Source: Artemisia argyi
Taxonomy: Eukaryota; Streptophyta; Magnoliopsida; Asterales; Asteraceae
DNA length: 64,000 nt
Assembly (NCBI GenBank): GCA_030686995.1
Contig: CM060685.1
Span: 128,551,823-128,615,822 of the forward strand
Direction: 5' to 3'
Positions 46,155-59,154 of this stretch are shown in pieces (position 1 is the stretch's first letter; the number at the start of each line of letters is the position of its first letter). The notes below the pieces were generated by a model. The model worked only from the letters and a program-made list of their open reading frames with translations. It was not told the DNA's origin and searched no databases. The position numbers and the translations under genes were made by a program.

Positions 46155-49100
46155 TGTTTTTATGGTTGTGTCATGATTTCTGAACAATTTATCTTTGGTT
46201 GTATGATTTGAACAATTTGGTTTGTAATAGTGTGGGATTTGGCCTCTGTTGGCCATTGGATACTTAATACTATTTCCTTCTATGCATTTAGGATTCTCAT
46301 TATTGCGGTTGTTTTATTAGTTTTATTTGTTTTGTTTGTTTGATTTTATTTGTTTCTGTATGTGTGTTTTATTTTTATTGTTTGTGGATCATGATTCAAA
46401 GTAAATTGTGAAAATGCTTTATTTTGTTTTTAACTTCGTCTTAATTACATATAAAGGTATTTTAAAGCTAAGTGTAAGGGGAAACCCAAATTTGTTTATA
46501 AGAATGAAATTGAGCATGAGCCACAACAATATTAAATGAACATGTGTATTAGTAATTGTTTGAGTCAAATGCTTGTGATCTTTGCAGGATTTTATAGGAA
46601 GTAAGGCATAAGTTTTTCCATAAATTTTCCGGAAACTTAACATGAGATTTTTGTAGGAACATTCTGACGGCGTCAAGTACAAAAATTCTAAAAAATTTTG
46701 CGAGTTTTGTTTATACCGGAGTCTTAAAGTTTTTGTTGATTCCTTAGTTTTATAAACTCCAGGAAATCTGCAAACATTCATTCCACAAGCATTATATCTT
46801 AATTTGCTTTCTAGGATTTTTAGTATATACAGATTGCCGCCGATTTTACACGAGGTTTTCCTTGATTGTTTTCTCAGGTTTAATAGGTTACATTGCACAA
46901 GAGGATGATTTATATTTCTGGAGGGAAGCTTTCAAAGTTCATTTTCTTGGAAGAAGATCTAACCTTGTTGACACACTATCCACACCGAACGAATCAGGGG
47001 AGTATTTGTTTTCATTCTTTTACCTTCACTACTTTTACATCCTTTTTATTGAACATTGGGGACAATGTTCAGCTTAAGTGTATGGGGAGGGTAAATAATG
47101 ATACCTTAGAGAATACAATTACGCTTGAGTTTGTTTGTTCAATAGTAGATGTGTAATAAAACTAAGAGAAATACTTGTTAGGGCAATTTTAGCGCCAAAT
47201 TTAAATTTTTTTACAACATTTAGGAGTGAAGCTTTAGCCTTAATGAACGTCTCATGGATAGGAGTTGTATGACTAGTGATGCGTGGGAATTGCACCAGGC
47301 TTTACCTCTCGAGGGATCTCGAGAAGCTTACAACCCCCACCAGGCAGTGTACCTGATCGTTGTAGTATAGTATAGTGAAAAGTACCGGGGGATTAATCGT
47401 TCAACTCATGAATAGTGTCGCTAGGATTAGAAAGCCAAAAAACTAGGTCTAGAGGTGAGGGATGATTCTTTTTGTATTTTTATATTTTATGAAAGGCAAG
47501 TAAAATCTCGGGTTTTGGAAGAGTGGGCGGAATTAGTTGCTAGTCAACTAACCCAATAACTAAAGATACAATCAAAATAAAATAACAAAAATGTAAATAA
47601 AGCTAATTAAACTAGTGATGTGAACAATAAATGGGAAAATTGTGTTTACTTAGATTTCATTACTCCCTAGATATCTTTTACAAGTTGATACTTTGTTACA
47701 GTTGCGTGGATGACGGGTTATATTCCTTAATACCAATCGTGGGGTGGCGTACATACTTCCGCAACTCTATAAGCTCCTACTTCACTCCTATGTTGAGCCT
47801 GCAAGAAGCTCCTAACATGGGATCATTAGAATTCGCTCATGCATTAAATACAACCATAAAAACCTAGTACGCATTGGTTCATGCTTCTTAGGACGTTCAA
47901 GCAAGTTACACTATGGAAGTCTGCCAGTTTTCTTAAGCCTAACATCGAAATCAGTCATCCGTAACAACTATAAACAAGCAATCAACCCATAATCAACATC
48001 TAGGTTTTACTACATCTAAGCAAACACACAAGAGATCTAGCCTAGCATGTTAAAATCAAGACAAGCGTAAGATATATTCAAACAACACATAGACATATTG
48101 AATGAATTGAAAAGATACTTATCTTGATTGAACATGAAAGGTTTCAAGGGGTGAAAACCCTTGAAAATACTTATAAAATCATCCTAAGGTTTCTCCAAGT
48201 CGTCCCTAAAATTGTCCCCCCTCCTTCTGAATAAAAATTACAAAAGTATATATAGATTTTCCAAGGTGACGGCGTCAAGAAGAAAATTCTGACGCCGTCA
48301 ACCCGCCGCCCATAATAAAATTGGATTGCCTAGATCCAGATCTGACGCCGTCAAGAGTGATTTTTCTCTGGGCCGCCATGAGTAATGGGGCCATGACGGC
48401 CTATGGTGACGCCGTCACGCCCTAGTGTAAAAACATTCTGGATTGTCATGGACTCTACCATCTTCACCTCTTGGTTTCCTCTTGACGCCGTCATTAAGAA
48501 ATTGGTGACGCCGACAGGTACTGTTCCCAGCAAGGAAAATTAAGACTTTGCCGTTTTCTTCACTTTTATGCTCCAAAAACGTCCAAAATGCTTCCTTTTT
48601 CAGACTTCACTCCAAAAGTATCTAAAATCACAAAAAGAACGATTTAGGGCAATATTTGATCAAATAAATTCAATTCCGGGCTTAAATGACCCTCTAACAA
48701 CGGATCATTTTTCGCCTCATCAACTAGTACAAAAACCGTATCACTCAGAAAAATTTTCCACCCAAATATGTGAGGTTCGCCTTTGGATTTGTTAGGAAAA
48801 GCATTCATTATTAGTGCTTATGAGTGTACCAGTAGTACTTAGATTCCAGAACTTGCGTTAGTGATGCATCCCGAGACCGCTAGTGAGACTACATTCGTGT
48901 TGTAGGATTTACTACATGATAAGAGGCATTAGGATCACCCTTGTGTTAAACCCGTATCATAATTACTTGACCATTTAATTCATAATTACTTGACTAGTAA
49001 AGTCAATTAATTTTTCCCACACCCTTGCGATGTACTCATTTTTAGTACACGATACCCCTAGTACACCCCTCCGAGCCTAACTTTTTCGTTTCTAACTTTA

Positions 49101-49350
49101 AGCATTTTACTTAAAGATAGAATTTGTTACAATCCACCCCAAATGTACACCCAAATCGCCTTAGCCTTCCCTGTATGCACTCATCTTTAGTGCATTATTG
49201 TTATTTGTTTAAAACCTTAGTTAGTTATATAATTGATTACATTGTTGCTAAGTCGAGTCATATCTTGTACATATTGTTTTGGGACGATTGGGACTCATGA
49301 TAAAGTACTTGTGTTATGGAGTAATGGGGAAAAACATCAATTATTACCCC
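46155..49350 (+). other. E4 3' non-coding region, incomplete
   Basis: Matches 7499-10800 of E1. Contains a single TGACGGCGTCA at 46662, the TGAACATTG hairpin (about 47049-47070) and a purine motif after it. It is interrupted by the solo LTR 47277-48722 and ends at the junction near 49350, before the poly-A and the terminal polypurine tract. Confidence 0.75.
47277..48722 (-). mobile_element. solo LTR nested in E4, TSD ACTAG
   Basis: TGATGCGTGG at the left, CGCCTCATCA at the right, 1446 bp. ACTAG at 47272-47276 and 48723-48727. Has a TGACG pair at 48267/48290 and the tRNA-Asp-like segment near 47355-47385. Antisense to its host. Confidence 0.93.
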
Positions 49351-49680
49351 ATCAATACACAACAAACAACCGGAAGAACAGACAGAGTAAATACATAACA
49401 AAAAGGGGATAAAAGAAAACAACGAGGAGGAAAGCACACAATTACCTTCACCCACGTAAACATAAAGAGGATAAACGTCATCACCCAAAGAGTAGTATCG
49501 GCTCAGGCCAATGCAACAAAGGAATTGTTCCGGAAACCTTACAAAAGGAGTCTTGTTAGCAACAAGGGCACTAATATCCGCAGCAATATACTCACCAGTA
49601 GCAGGGGCCTTGTCCTTTGACATGCCAGCCTTAGAATAAAAATTACAAAGGAAAGGACAGACGGAACTATCAACCCAAAA
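49351..49680 (-). pseudogene. third fragment of the Tat-like extra ORF
   Basis: Minus strand: FCNFYSKAGMSKDKAPATGEY and EQFLCCIGLSRYYSLGDD. It duplicates 26499-26826. Compared with copy 1, about 60 bp around the LTR start were deleted between CAAAAG repeats. Confidence 0.7.
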
Positions 49681-51082
49681 GGTTTTACTTCCCAAGGGAT
49701 CTTGAGAAGCTTGCAATCCCCACCAGGCAGTGTACCTGACCGATGTAGTATAGTGAGTGGCAAGTACCGGGGGCTTGATCATTCTCTCAGGGAATAGTGT
49801 TCGTTAGGATTGAAACTAATCCAACTAGGTCTAAAGGTGAGGGATGATTCTTTTTGTATTTTTATATTTTATGGAAAACAAGCAAATATCTCGCGTTTAG
49901 AAGAGTGGGCGGAATTATTTGCTAACCAACTAACCCAAATAACTACTTAAACAATAAAAATAAAATAAAAAGAAAATAAATTGTTGGAGCTTCTATATGG
50001 AGAAAATCATATTTACTTAGATTTCATTACTCCCTAGTTATCTTTTATTGATTAGTTGATTTGTCACAATTGCGTGGATGAAGGGTTGCATTCCTTAATT
50101 CCATTCGTGGGGCCATGTATGATCTTCCCCAACTCTATAAGCTTCTATCTCTTCCTATGACGACACGTTTAGTATCCTATCATGGCCTCAGTAATAGTTA
50201 CTTATGCACTTAATACAACCAATAAAACCGTAGTACACATCCGATTACGTTTCTTAAGATGTTGAAGCAAGTTACCGTATTGGAGATTAGCTAGTTTTCT
50301 TAAGCCTAACGCTAAAATCAATCACCCACAACAATGAATGACAAACCAACAATCAATAACTAGGTTTCATTAGATATAAGTAAACACAAAAAAACCTAAG
50401 CTATCATGTTAATAGAAAGAAAAGCATACAAGATAATTAACCAACATATAGACATATTTAATGATTAATGGATAACTTATCTTCCATTAAATATGGATGA
50501 AAAAAAGGGTTTGAAACCCTTACAAAGGCTGTAAAATCGTCTAGGGTTTGTTGCACAAAAGTTCCTCCTCTAATGAATGAAAAATCCAAAAATATATATA
50601 GAAAATATAAGCTGACGGCGTCATCTTTTGGGTCGTGACGCTGTCAAGTCGCCACCGTACAATTTCTGGGATTTCCTAGATCTACTCTTGACGCCTTCTG
50701 GTTCAAAGGGTTCTGGCGCGTCTCTCTTTACGTTAACACGTGACGGCCTTGGCGTTTTATAACGTGACGCCGTCACGTGTAATCTTCCAATTTTCTTTCT
50801 GGCGCGTCATGTGTAAAGCAATTATCAACCTCTTTATTTTCGTATGACGGCGTCACTTTGTGACACTTGACGCCGTCAGGTACTGTTTCCAACTTAGATT
50901 CTTGACTTTGTCGTTTTCTTCACTTTTTGCTCCAAAAAACGTCCAAAATGCTCCATTTTCTAGAATTCTTCTTCAAAGTGCCTAAATTGGTGAAAGGAAC
51001 GATTTGAGGTAATATTTGATCATAAAAACATAATTTAGGGCTTAAATGACCCCTTAAAAGCGTCGCAAATTTCTCCTTATCA
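49676..51082 (-). repeat. E3 3' LTR (copy 2), left end missing
   Basis: Begins at 'caaaaggttttac', about 20 bp inside the LTR, and ends CTTATCA (51082) followed by the polypurine complement. It shows the uninterrupted E2 target site. TGACG pair at 50613/50636. Confidence 0.85.
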
Positions 51083-52137
51083 AATACCCTTACACTTGAG
51101 ATTTGCTTGTCCTCAAGCAAGTGAGCTTTTATTCCAATCAAAATACAAGCTAGGGGTCATTTAACATTAACATAAAAGTAATTACAACAAATGATCGTTC
51201 TACCCTAGTCATAACAAGCACGGAAATCATACACTAGCAACTTACAAATAGTGTTTGGATACTCTCATCTCTCGGGTGTTATAAATGTATATACCACAAA
51301 CGAAAATGGAAAAATATCACTCACTACCTGTCATAGCAAATAGATTAAGATAGGCTTGGCAAAGGATTGAAAACCTCCACCACATTGATGTAAGCACCTA
51401 GGATAAACTATCAAATTAATCATCTTGGTCAACTACTCATAAACTAACAAAAATATAAAATAAACATAGAAGGAAACGGGATGGTAGTCTGATTGGTCCC
51501 AAACGGTCAACCTAAATTGACCAGGTGAATGGTCAACCAGGTCAAACATCTCAGACCAAATCTCCGCGGAAGTATAGGGTTTCCCCGGGTCGTTATGTCC
51601 CGACGAGGTGTGATGGTAATCAAAACGGGTTTGTGATCGGGTGAATTTGGACAGAAAAGGGGTTTGAGTGATTAAACTAAGGAAATACGGATGAGAATAA
51701 CTTAAAAACACCATATTAACATTTACTGATAATCAGTTACACTAAAAACGTGAGCGAAGTCTAAAAATGCGTTCGTTTGATTTAAATTTACGTTAGCGTA
51801 CGAAATAAAACGCGAGTTTTAGAGAAATAAAATACCTACGAACATGAAAATTACATTTTTACAATCCTAATGATAAAAGAAAATTTTTAGAAAAATAAAA
51901 ATAATTTTTACACTATTTAATTAATTACTATTAATTAATTACTAATTTCCTATTTACTTTTAATTATTTAAATTATACTAAATTATAACTAATTAAGAAA
52001 ATGCACTAAAAATATGAAAATTAAATTTGGAAAAATCTAAAATATTATAAAACTAATTTTAAAACAGAAAATATATTTTTTTGACTTTTTAAATAATTAT
52101 TATTAATTATTGACTATTTATTAATTAATAAAAACTA

Positions 52138-52392
52138 CTCCCTCCGTCCCATATTAAATGTCCACTTTCACTTTTCAAAGTCTTTTGTTATAAACTTTGA
52201 CTTTAAATATTTTTATGTATGTTATATAATACTTGATGCAAAATATATGAATGAATTGAGTTTTAAATATATTTTCGTTAAATATAATTTTTATCAAGTT
52301 TTATATAATACAAACAAAAATATTTACGGTCAAAGTTGAAGAAAAAATACTCCAAAAGTCAAAAGTGGACATTTAATAGGGGACGGAGGGAG
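52138..52392. mobile_element. Stowaway-type MITE
   Basis: Termini CTCCCTCCGTCCC and GGGACGGAGGGAG, 255 bp, flanked by TA at 52136-52137 and 52393-52394. These are the classic termini of plant Tc1/mariner Stowaway MITEs. Nested in the 4.2-kb element. Confidence 0.95.
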
Positions 52393-55159
52393 TAATATTA
52401 ATTATTAAAAATACTAAATGAAAAGAGAAAAATATGAAAAATTACAGAAATTATTTTATGACTACAGGAACCTAGGAAAATTATAAAAACACTAAGTGCT
52501 TAATGAATAAGCTGAAAAATAAGCCAAGAGGCTTAAATAGAAGCTATCACTTATTTTATTTTTGGCTTTTTGTGATTTTCTTTTTTCCAAACTATTAAAC
52601 AACTGTAAAAATGAAACTTTTGTGAAAACACTTAGCTTGGAACTCAATAATAAGCACTTGGAGTGCTTAATTCCTAAACAGTTTGACTTTTGGTCAAACT
52701 AGCCCAAGAAAAGCTTGAATAAGCTACTAGGGGGACACAAGCCATAGATTAAGATGAAAACCACTTAAGTGAACTTGAATGAGGCTAAATTAATCAAAAA
52801 TAAACACAGATAAGCTTGAATAAGCTAATAAGCAAACCACAAAGCCCTGTTTGAACAGCAGGCCTGCAGTGAACTTATAGGGACAATTTGAGCTTATGAA
52901 TTAAGCTAAAAAGCACAACTTAAAGACTGAAATAGCAAGAAGGGTTGAAGAGCTAATCAAGGAACCTAAATTCACAGGATAAGACCCACACACAAGCTCA
53001 CAATGAGCTTATGAAAAGCACTTGATACACTGATCAATCGGTGTGATTGAATCAGTGTATGCAACTATAAGGCCAAAAACAAGCAATCAAATAAGCAATA
53101 AAATGGAAAATGAGCACATGCATGGGGAGGCTGAACAACAGGCTTTCCAAACCATCAACAAGCTTAATCTAAAGTACTCTAATGGACAAGCTACATGCAA
53201 ATAAAAATTGCTTAAACAAACAAGTCCCTTGATGCAGGGCAAGCCAATGAATGGACAGGCCACTGTGGGGTCCACCTGGGTGTTCCAGGGTCCAAAGAGG
53301 GGGTTGATACAATAAGATGACCTGAGAGGCTTCCCAATAAGCCAAGACTCAGGCCTTAGGGTCCACAATTAAGCTATTGGTGGGCTTGTAAATGTAGGCC
53401 ATTGAGCCTGCATACCCTGGAGCAGGGCATGTCCATGGTTGCACAAGCAATTTCAAGCCAACTCTTTAATGAGCAAATGAATGGGAAAATGAAAATTCTT
53501 TGTTGAATCAGATAAACCTGCAACCAAACAACATGAATCAACAAATTTTAACTAATTCCAATCTATTTTACACCCTAGAAATCATCAAGAAAAACTGTCC
53601 ATTTTCACAGTTATGCAAACTTTGACTTTTTAGATTTTGAGACAGGTTTGACTAAAATGGATTTGGATTTGATCTAAATGAATGTAAATGAGCTTATAAG
53701 CTGTAAAATACATGAATCAAATTTGATAAATCACTTGTACACCTAATGACATAAGAATATAACCTATCACCTTAACTGTTATGTAGAAAACCAAAGTTCT
53801 AGATGAATTTGACTTACTGCCTAAAAACTACCAAGGCAAAGGTTTGATTGTTCTAAGTTATCCCTAGGTGTTATGTCTAAGTGGTTTTTAGCCAATAATA
53901 ACAACAACAACACTGGAAGAGCAGCAATGCCAAACACCCCTTCAATGCAAACTAATTAATGATAAAAACTAAACTAAGCAAAATTTAGACACAGAAATGG
54001 CTAGATAGATTAATAACTGCTAAATGAAGACATAAGATCCAAATAATAAGACAGATGAGCATATGAATAAGTGATAAGCTATAAGACTGAATAATAAGTA
54101 AATACTAAACAAAAGTAAAAGGGAGCTCACTGATTCCCTTGCTCAAACAGAGATACAATGCTCAATTGATTCAACCTACAAGCTGCTCATACTAAGAACC
54201 ATTCCCTGAATCTTCCTGAATAAGCTCAAACCATCATGAGTCCTTGTTGACTTTTGTTGACTTTTGGAGTTTATGAGCTTAACCCCTTCATCTCAGAACC
54301 AAATAACTAGCAACACTCACAGGAACTATGAGAAAGCTTATATGAACTTTTGAAATTTTCTAAGCTACTTTTGAATAGAATACTGAGCATAAACTAGATT
54401 TTATCATTAAACATCAACTTTTCATTAACCTTAAAAACTTGATTACAATTCAATAATCTGAGTACATAAAACCTTAAATTAACTTGAAAGCTTGAAATTC
54501 ACTGAGCTTGAAATATAAAATTACATTTTAACAACTACTAATTTTCTAATCAACTATTCTAAAACCTAATTAACTAACTGCTGCTCCCAGGCCTCTCTTT
54601 TCCTTTTATAGCTCAATATTAGGGTTTGGGACTCCCATTTGTCCTTTCCCAGCAGAAACAAGCACCATTGGATGATGGAAATTTGATCCTAGCCGTTTGT
54701 GAATTTTGGCGCCAAAACACTTTTTTGGCTTCTTTCAACTGATAACTTGTGCCAGGCTCATTGTTTTAGAGTGGGGTGTTTGGATGGTGTAGGGGTAATG
54801 ATGGAGGAGGGGGAAAGTGGGTTAGTAATGATGGTGTTGGTTTTGGTTTGTAGCAGGTCACAGGGTGGATTGGAGGTGAGAGATGGTCAAAGTTTGACCG
54901 GGGTTTGACTGGTATTTAATATAAAAAGGGGAGGTGGGCTAAAGTGAGGATTGGGCCAGGTTTGTATGTGGGCTGGTGAGTGGGGTAAGGGAATTGGGTA
55001 TTTGTTGGATTTGGTTTAACAAAAGGGTCCATTTGGTTTGGTAACTAGTGAACATAGGGACCATTTTTGTAATTTCAGAAAACATGAGGGTTAATTCTGC
55101 CAAATATTCAAAATTAATCCAAGGGTAATATTTTTCCAAGTTCCAATAATCCAAAGGTT

Positions 55160-55520
55160 TGAAATGTTATTTTTCACTTTTAAAATCCCCGAGGACCAAA
55201 TCTGTCATTTTTCAAAGTTGAGGGGCCGTTTTTGCCATTTTGTGAAAACTTTACTCCAAGGACCGTTTGTGATAAATTGTAATTTTCCAAGGACCAATAT
55301 TGAATTTCTTTCAAAAATATTTCACCAGGGACTGATTTTGGCAAGTTTTGAAAGTTCAGGGACCTTTCATGCCAATTTTGGATTTTGAGGGGTAAAAGTT
55401 GCCAGTTTGTTAAAATTTTTATCCAGGGATTAATATTGAACAAATTTGATTTCCCGAAGACCAAAGTTGACTTTTCTTTCATTTTAAACATTCAGGGACT
55501 AGTTTTGTCAAGTTATGAAA
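55160..55520 (+). repeat. degenerate short repeats in the 4.2-kb element
   Basis: About eight loose repeats of a 35-45 bp phrase built on 'agggaccaattttgccaa..tttgaaa'. Heavily diverged and of irregular period. Confidence 0.55.
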
Positions 55521-55705
55521 CTTGAGAGACTGAAACTGCCAATTATGCAAACTTTGTTCGTTTTTCATTTGTTTTTAAACATTTTGCATCTAAAACATAT
55601 AAAACACACTTTTGGGATAATTTCTGTATTTTGATTGCATTTCTGAGTGTTTTTGGCAGTTCAAATACGATAAAAATGATAAGTATTTACACACTCATCA
55701 TAGTC

Positions 55706-57478
55706 CGTATGTTTTCTCTTTCTTTTTCTAATTTTTTTTCGTTTTTCTTGATTTCATTATTTTTTATTTTTTTATTTTTTTTTGCATACATTCTTATCTT
55801 ATCATCCAAAATAATATATCATAGAGAATTTGCATTCCCCTTACACTTGAACTTTTACATACTTTACATTTAACTATTCTAATGACTCAAATCAAGATAA
55901 TTAAAACACTTGGAGTACTTTAAAACGTTTACGCACATATGGGGTAATAATTTATCTTCTTCCCCATTACTCCATTACACTAGTACTTTACCCATGAGTC
56001 CCAATTGTCCCAAAACAATATATACAAGATATGACTCGACTTAGCAACCATGTAATTGATTAGACAATTAACTAATGGTTTAAATATGTAACAATAATGC
56101 ACTAAAGATGAGTGTATACAAGGAAGGATAAGGCGATTTGGGTGTACATTTGGGGGTGGATTGTAAACAAATTCTTCCTTTAAGTAAAATGCTTAAAGTT
56201 AGAAACGAAAAAGATAGGCTCTGAGGGATGTACTAGGGGTATCGTGTACTAAAAATGAGTACATCGCAAAGGTGTGACAGAATTACTTGACCAATGAAGT
56301 CAATGTAATTATATTACGGGTGTAAAACAAGGGTTATCCTAATGCCTCTTATCATGTAGTAAATCGTAACTACACTAATGTAGTCTCACTAGCGGTCTTA
56401 GGATGAATCACTAACGCAAGTTTTAGAATGTAAGTACTACCGGTACACTCACAAGCCTTAAAGATAAATGCTTTTTCCTAAAAATCTAGGGGCGACCTCA
56501 CATATTTGGGGTGGAAATTTTTGAGTGGTATGGTTTTTGTGCTAGTCATATAACTCCTATCCATGAGACGCTTATTAAGACTAAAGTTTCACTCCTATAT
56601 GTTGCAAAAAAATTTAAATTTGGTGCTAAAATTACCCTAACAAATATTTCTCTCAGTTTTATTACACATCTACTGTTAAACAAACAGAAATCAAGCGCGA
56701 TTGTAGTCTCTAAGGTATCTTCATTTACCCCTCCCCCTACAGTTAAGCCGAATATTGTCCCCAATGTTCAATTAAAAGATGTAAAAGTAAAGAAAATGAA
56801 AGAATGAAACAATTACTCCCCTTGTGAATAATGTGGTAACATGGTTAGTTCCTCCTCCAAGAAAATGAACATAGAAAAGCTTCTTTTCAGAATTGTAAAT
56901 CATCTTCTTGTCCAATATAACCTGTTAAATCTGAGAAAACAAACACGAAAAACCTCGCGTTAAATCGGCAGTAAATTCTATATAAAATTAAGTCATAGAA
57001 TGCGAGTAAAGATATAATGCTTGTGGAATGAATATTTGCAGATTCCAGGAGTTTACAACTTAAATATTTTATGAAACTTTACAATTCGGGTAGAAAAACA
57101 AAATTTTCAAAAAATTTACACCTGAGGTTGTCAGGTTGAAATGCCTGACGCTGTCAGATTGATTTGACAGAAATTTTATACTTCAGTTCCGGAAAATTTC
57201 CAAAAAAACCTATGCCTTAATTCCTGGAATCCTACAAAAACATTCATTGTGACTCGATACAAGCATTTGACTCTAACAAACAAAAATATATATGCCAATC
57301 TTTAATTGTTTTTGTTCATGTTCAATTTGTTCTTAAAAACAAATATGATCTTCCCTACACTTCTCTTTTTGCAAAATACCTTTATATGTAATCAAGACGA
57401 AGTTAAAAACAAAATAAAGCATTTTTACAACTTAATTTGTAACATGAATCATAAACAATATAAATAAAAGATACATAC
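55706..57478 (-). other. E3 3' non-coding region, copy 2
   Basis: Duplicate of 37865-39622 plus 41078-41097, without the Helitron. Together with 51083-51489 it forms the copy 2 region; a stretch equivalent to about 37665-37800 is missing. No ORF of substance. Confidence 0.75.
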
Positions 57479-58918
57479 TGATAAGACAAAAAGTGTACCG
57501 CTTTTAGGGGGTTATTTAAGCCCGAATTTGTGATTATTTGATCAATTATTGCCCTAGATCGTTCCTTTTGTCATTTTAAGTACTTTTGAGAATAAATCTG
57601 GAAAAGGAAGCATTTTGGACGTTTTTGGAGAGATTAAGTGAAGAAAACGACAAAGTCTCAAAATCCTTGTTGGGAATAGTACCTGATGGCGTCAAGGCCA
57701 TACAAGTGACGGCGTCAAGCTTGGCAAAAGAGGTGGATATGGAAAATACACATGACGACCCAGAACAATTTCAAGGCAATTTGGCCTGACGGCATCACCA
57801 AGGACGTTAGGGTCAGCATACATGTGACGGCCCAGAGTAAAATTACACATGACGGCGTCAGAAGTGGATCTAGGCAATACGAATGTTATCTTGGCGGTGA
57901 GTTGACGGCGTCACAAGCTATAACGTGATGCCGTCAAGGTGTAAAATCTATAGTTTTCAAATTTTCATTCATTAAGTGTGGAACTTTTGGAGAACTTCTT
58001 TGTGCAAACCCTAGACGAATTTTCGGTAAAAACAAGGGTTTCAACCCTTGTTCCATCCATGTTCAATTGCAGACAAGTTTTTCAATAATTATTCAATATG
58101 TCTATGTGTTGTTTGATTCTATCTTATGCTTGTCTTCTTTTTAACATTCTAGGCTAGGTTTTTCTTGTGTTTGCTTAGATGTAATGAAACCTAGATGTTG
58201 GTTATTGGTTGATGGTTTGTTTATAATTGTTTTGTACGATTGTATTCGATGTTAGGCTTAAGAAAACTGGCAGACTTCCAATTGGTAACTTGCTTGAACG
58301 TCTTAAGGAACATGATCGGAGGTGTACTATGATTTATTGGTTGTATTTAATGCGTAGGTAACTGCTAGTGATACTACGTTAGGAGCTAGTAGTCGACTCG
58401 ACCTAGAATGAAGTAGAAGCCTATAGAGTTAGGGAAGATCCTACACAGCCTGACGACTAGTATTAAGGAATATAACTCGTCATCCATGCAATTGTAACAA
58501 GCTAATCAACCGGTAAAAGATATCTAGGGAGTAATGAAATCTAAGTAAACAAATTTTCTCTTATTATTGTTTACACCACAATTTAGTTTAAGTTTTATTT
58601 TATTTTATTTTGATTGCATCTTTAGTTAATTGGGTTAGTTGTCTAGCAACTAGTTCCGCCCACTCCTTCAAAACCGAGATTTTTATTTGCTTTTATAAAA
58701 ATATAAAAATACAAAAAGAATCATCCCTCACCTTTAGACCTAGTTTAGTAGATTTTTTAATCCTAGCGAACACTATTCCTGAGTTGAACGATCAATCCCC
58801 CGGTACTTGTCACTATACTATACTACAACGAACAGGTACACTTCCTGGTGGGGATTGCAAGCTTCTCAAGATCCCTCGAGAGGTAAAACCTTTTGCGAGG
58901 GTGCAATTCCACGCATCA
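57479..58918 (+). mobile_element. solo LTR left by E4 in copy 2, TSD CATAC/CATAT
   Basis: TGATAAGACA...CACGCATCA, 1440 bp. Flanks CATAC (57474-57478) and CATAT (58919-58923), one mismatch. E3 sequence continues directly afterwards (58924 on), and E2 shows the uninterrupted site near 31866-31890. TGACG pairs at 57684/57707 and 57903/57926. Confidence 0.9.
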
Positions 58919-58923
58919 CATAT

Positions 58924-59154
58924 GAAAGCAAATAAAATTTAATAAACACACAAACAAATAAATTTAATGAAACTTGAAACAAACAATAATGATGACAGAA
59001 ATATAGAAATCCTACATGCATAAAGATTAAATAAAATGTTACAAACATCCAAAGGCCAACAGAGGCCAAATCCAAGATTGTTACAAACCAAATTGTCTTA
59101 AAAATATACAACCATAATTAAATTGTTCAAGGACCATAACATAACCTGAAAAGA
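58924..59154 (-). other. E3 non-coding region next to ORF2
   Basis: Short stretch matching 31870-32091 of E2 ('aggccaacagaggcca' landmark near 59051). No ORF. Confidence 0.7.

Larger units (their letters stand above)
41098..49350 (+). mobile_element. E4: gag-ORF2 LTR element inserted in E3, 3' end lost at a duplication junction
   Basis: The 5' LTR (41098-42525) is preceded by CATAC, the same 5-bp flank as the solo LTR at 57479, so both descend from one insertion. Internal: primer site, gag (42684-44159), intron (44425-44850), ORF2 (44855-46154), 3' non-coding region. A minus-strand solo LTR (47277-48722) interrupts the 3' region. At about 49350 the element stops in the middle of the 3' region and joins the start of the second duplication copy. 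No pol. Confidence 0.85.
51490..55700. mobile_element. 4.2-kb TG...CA insertion without ORFs, TSD TAGTC (very long solo LTR?)
   Basis: Starts TGATTGGTCC, ends CACTCATCA. The 5-bp TSD TAGTC is present at 51485-51489 and 55701-55705, and copy 1 (37855-37872) shows the empty site. No coding frame over about 95 codons. No internal second LTR was seen, so I infer a solo LTR of an element with unusually long LTRs; Ogre/Tat elements are known for that. The family is not identified. It contains a Stowaway MITE (52138-52392) and a degenerate repeat field near its right end. Confidence 0.75.
49351..58918. repeat. second copy of a tandem segmental duplication
   Basis: 49351-51489, 55706-57478 and 57479-58918 repeat, in the same order and orientation, 26499-28096, 37125-39622 with 41078-41097, and 41098-42525. 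The junction near 49350 joins the interior of E4 to the interior of the extra-ORF arm with only AT shared. Copy-specific insertions differ: E2 and the Helitron in copy 1, the 4.2-kb element in copy 2. Confidence 0.8.

Noticed and set aside
41098..58918. Reading 41098-42525 and 57479-58918 as the two LTRs of a single 18-kb element
   Set aside because: No polypurine tract precedes 57479; the sequence before both LTRs is the same E3 region, which fits duplication plus a solo LTR.
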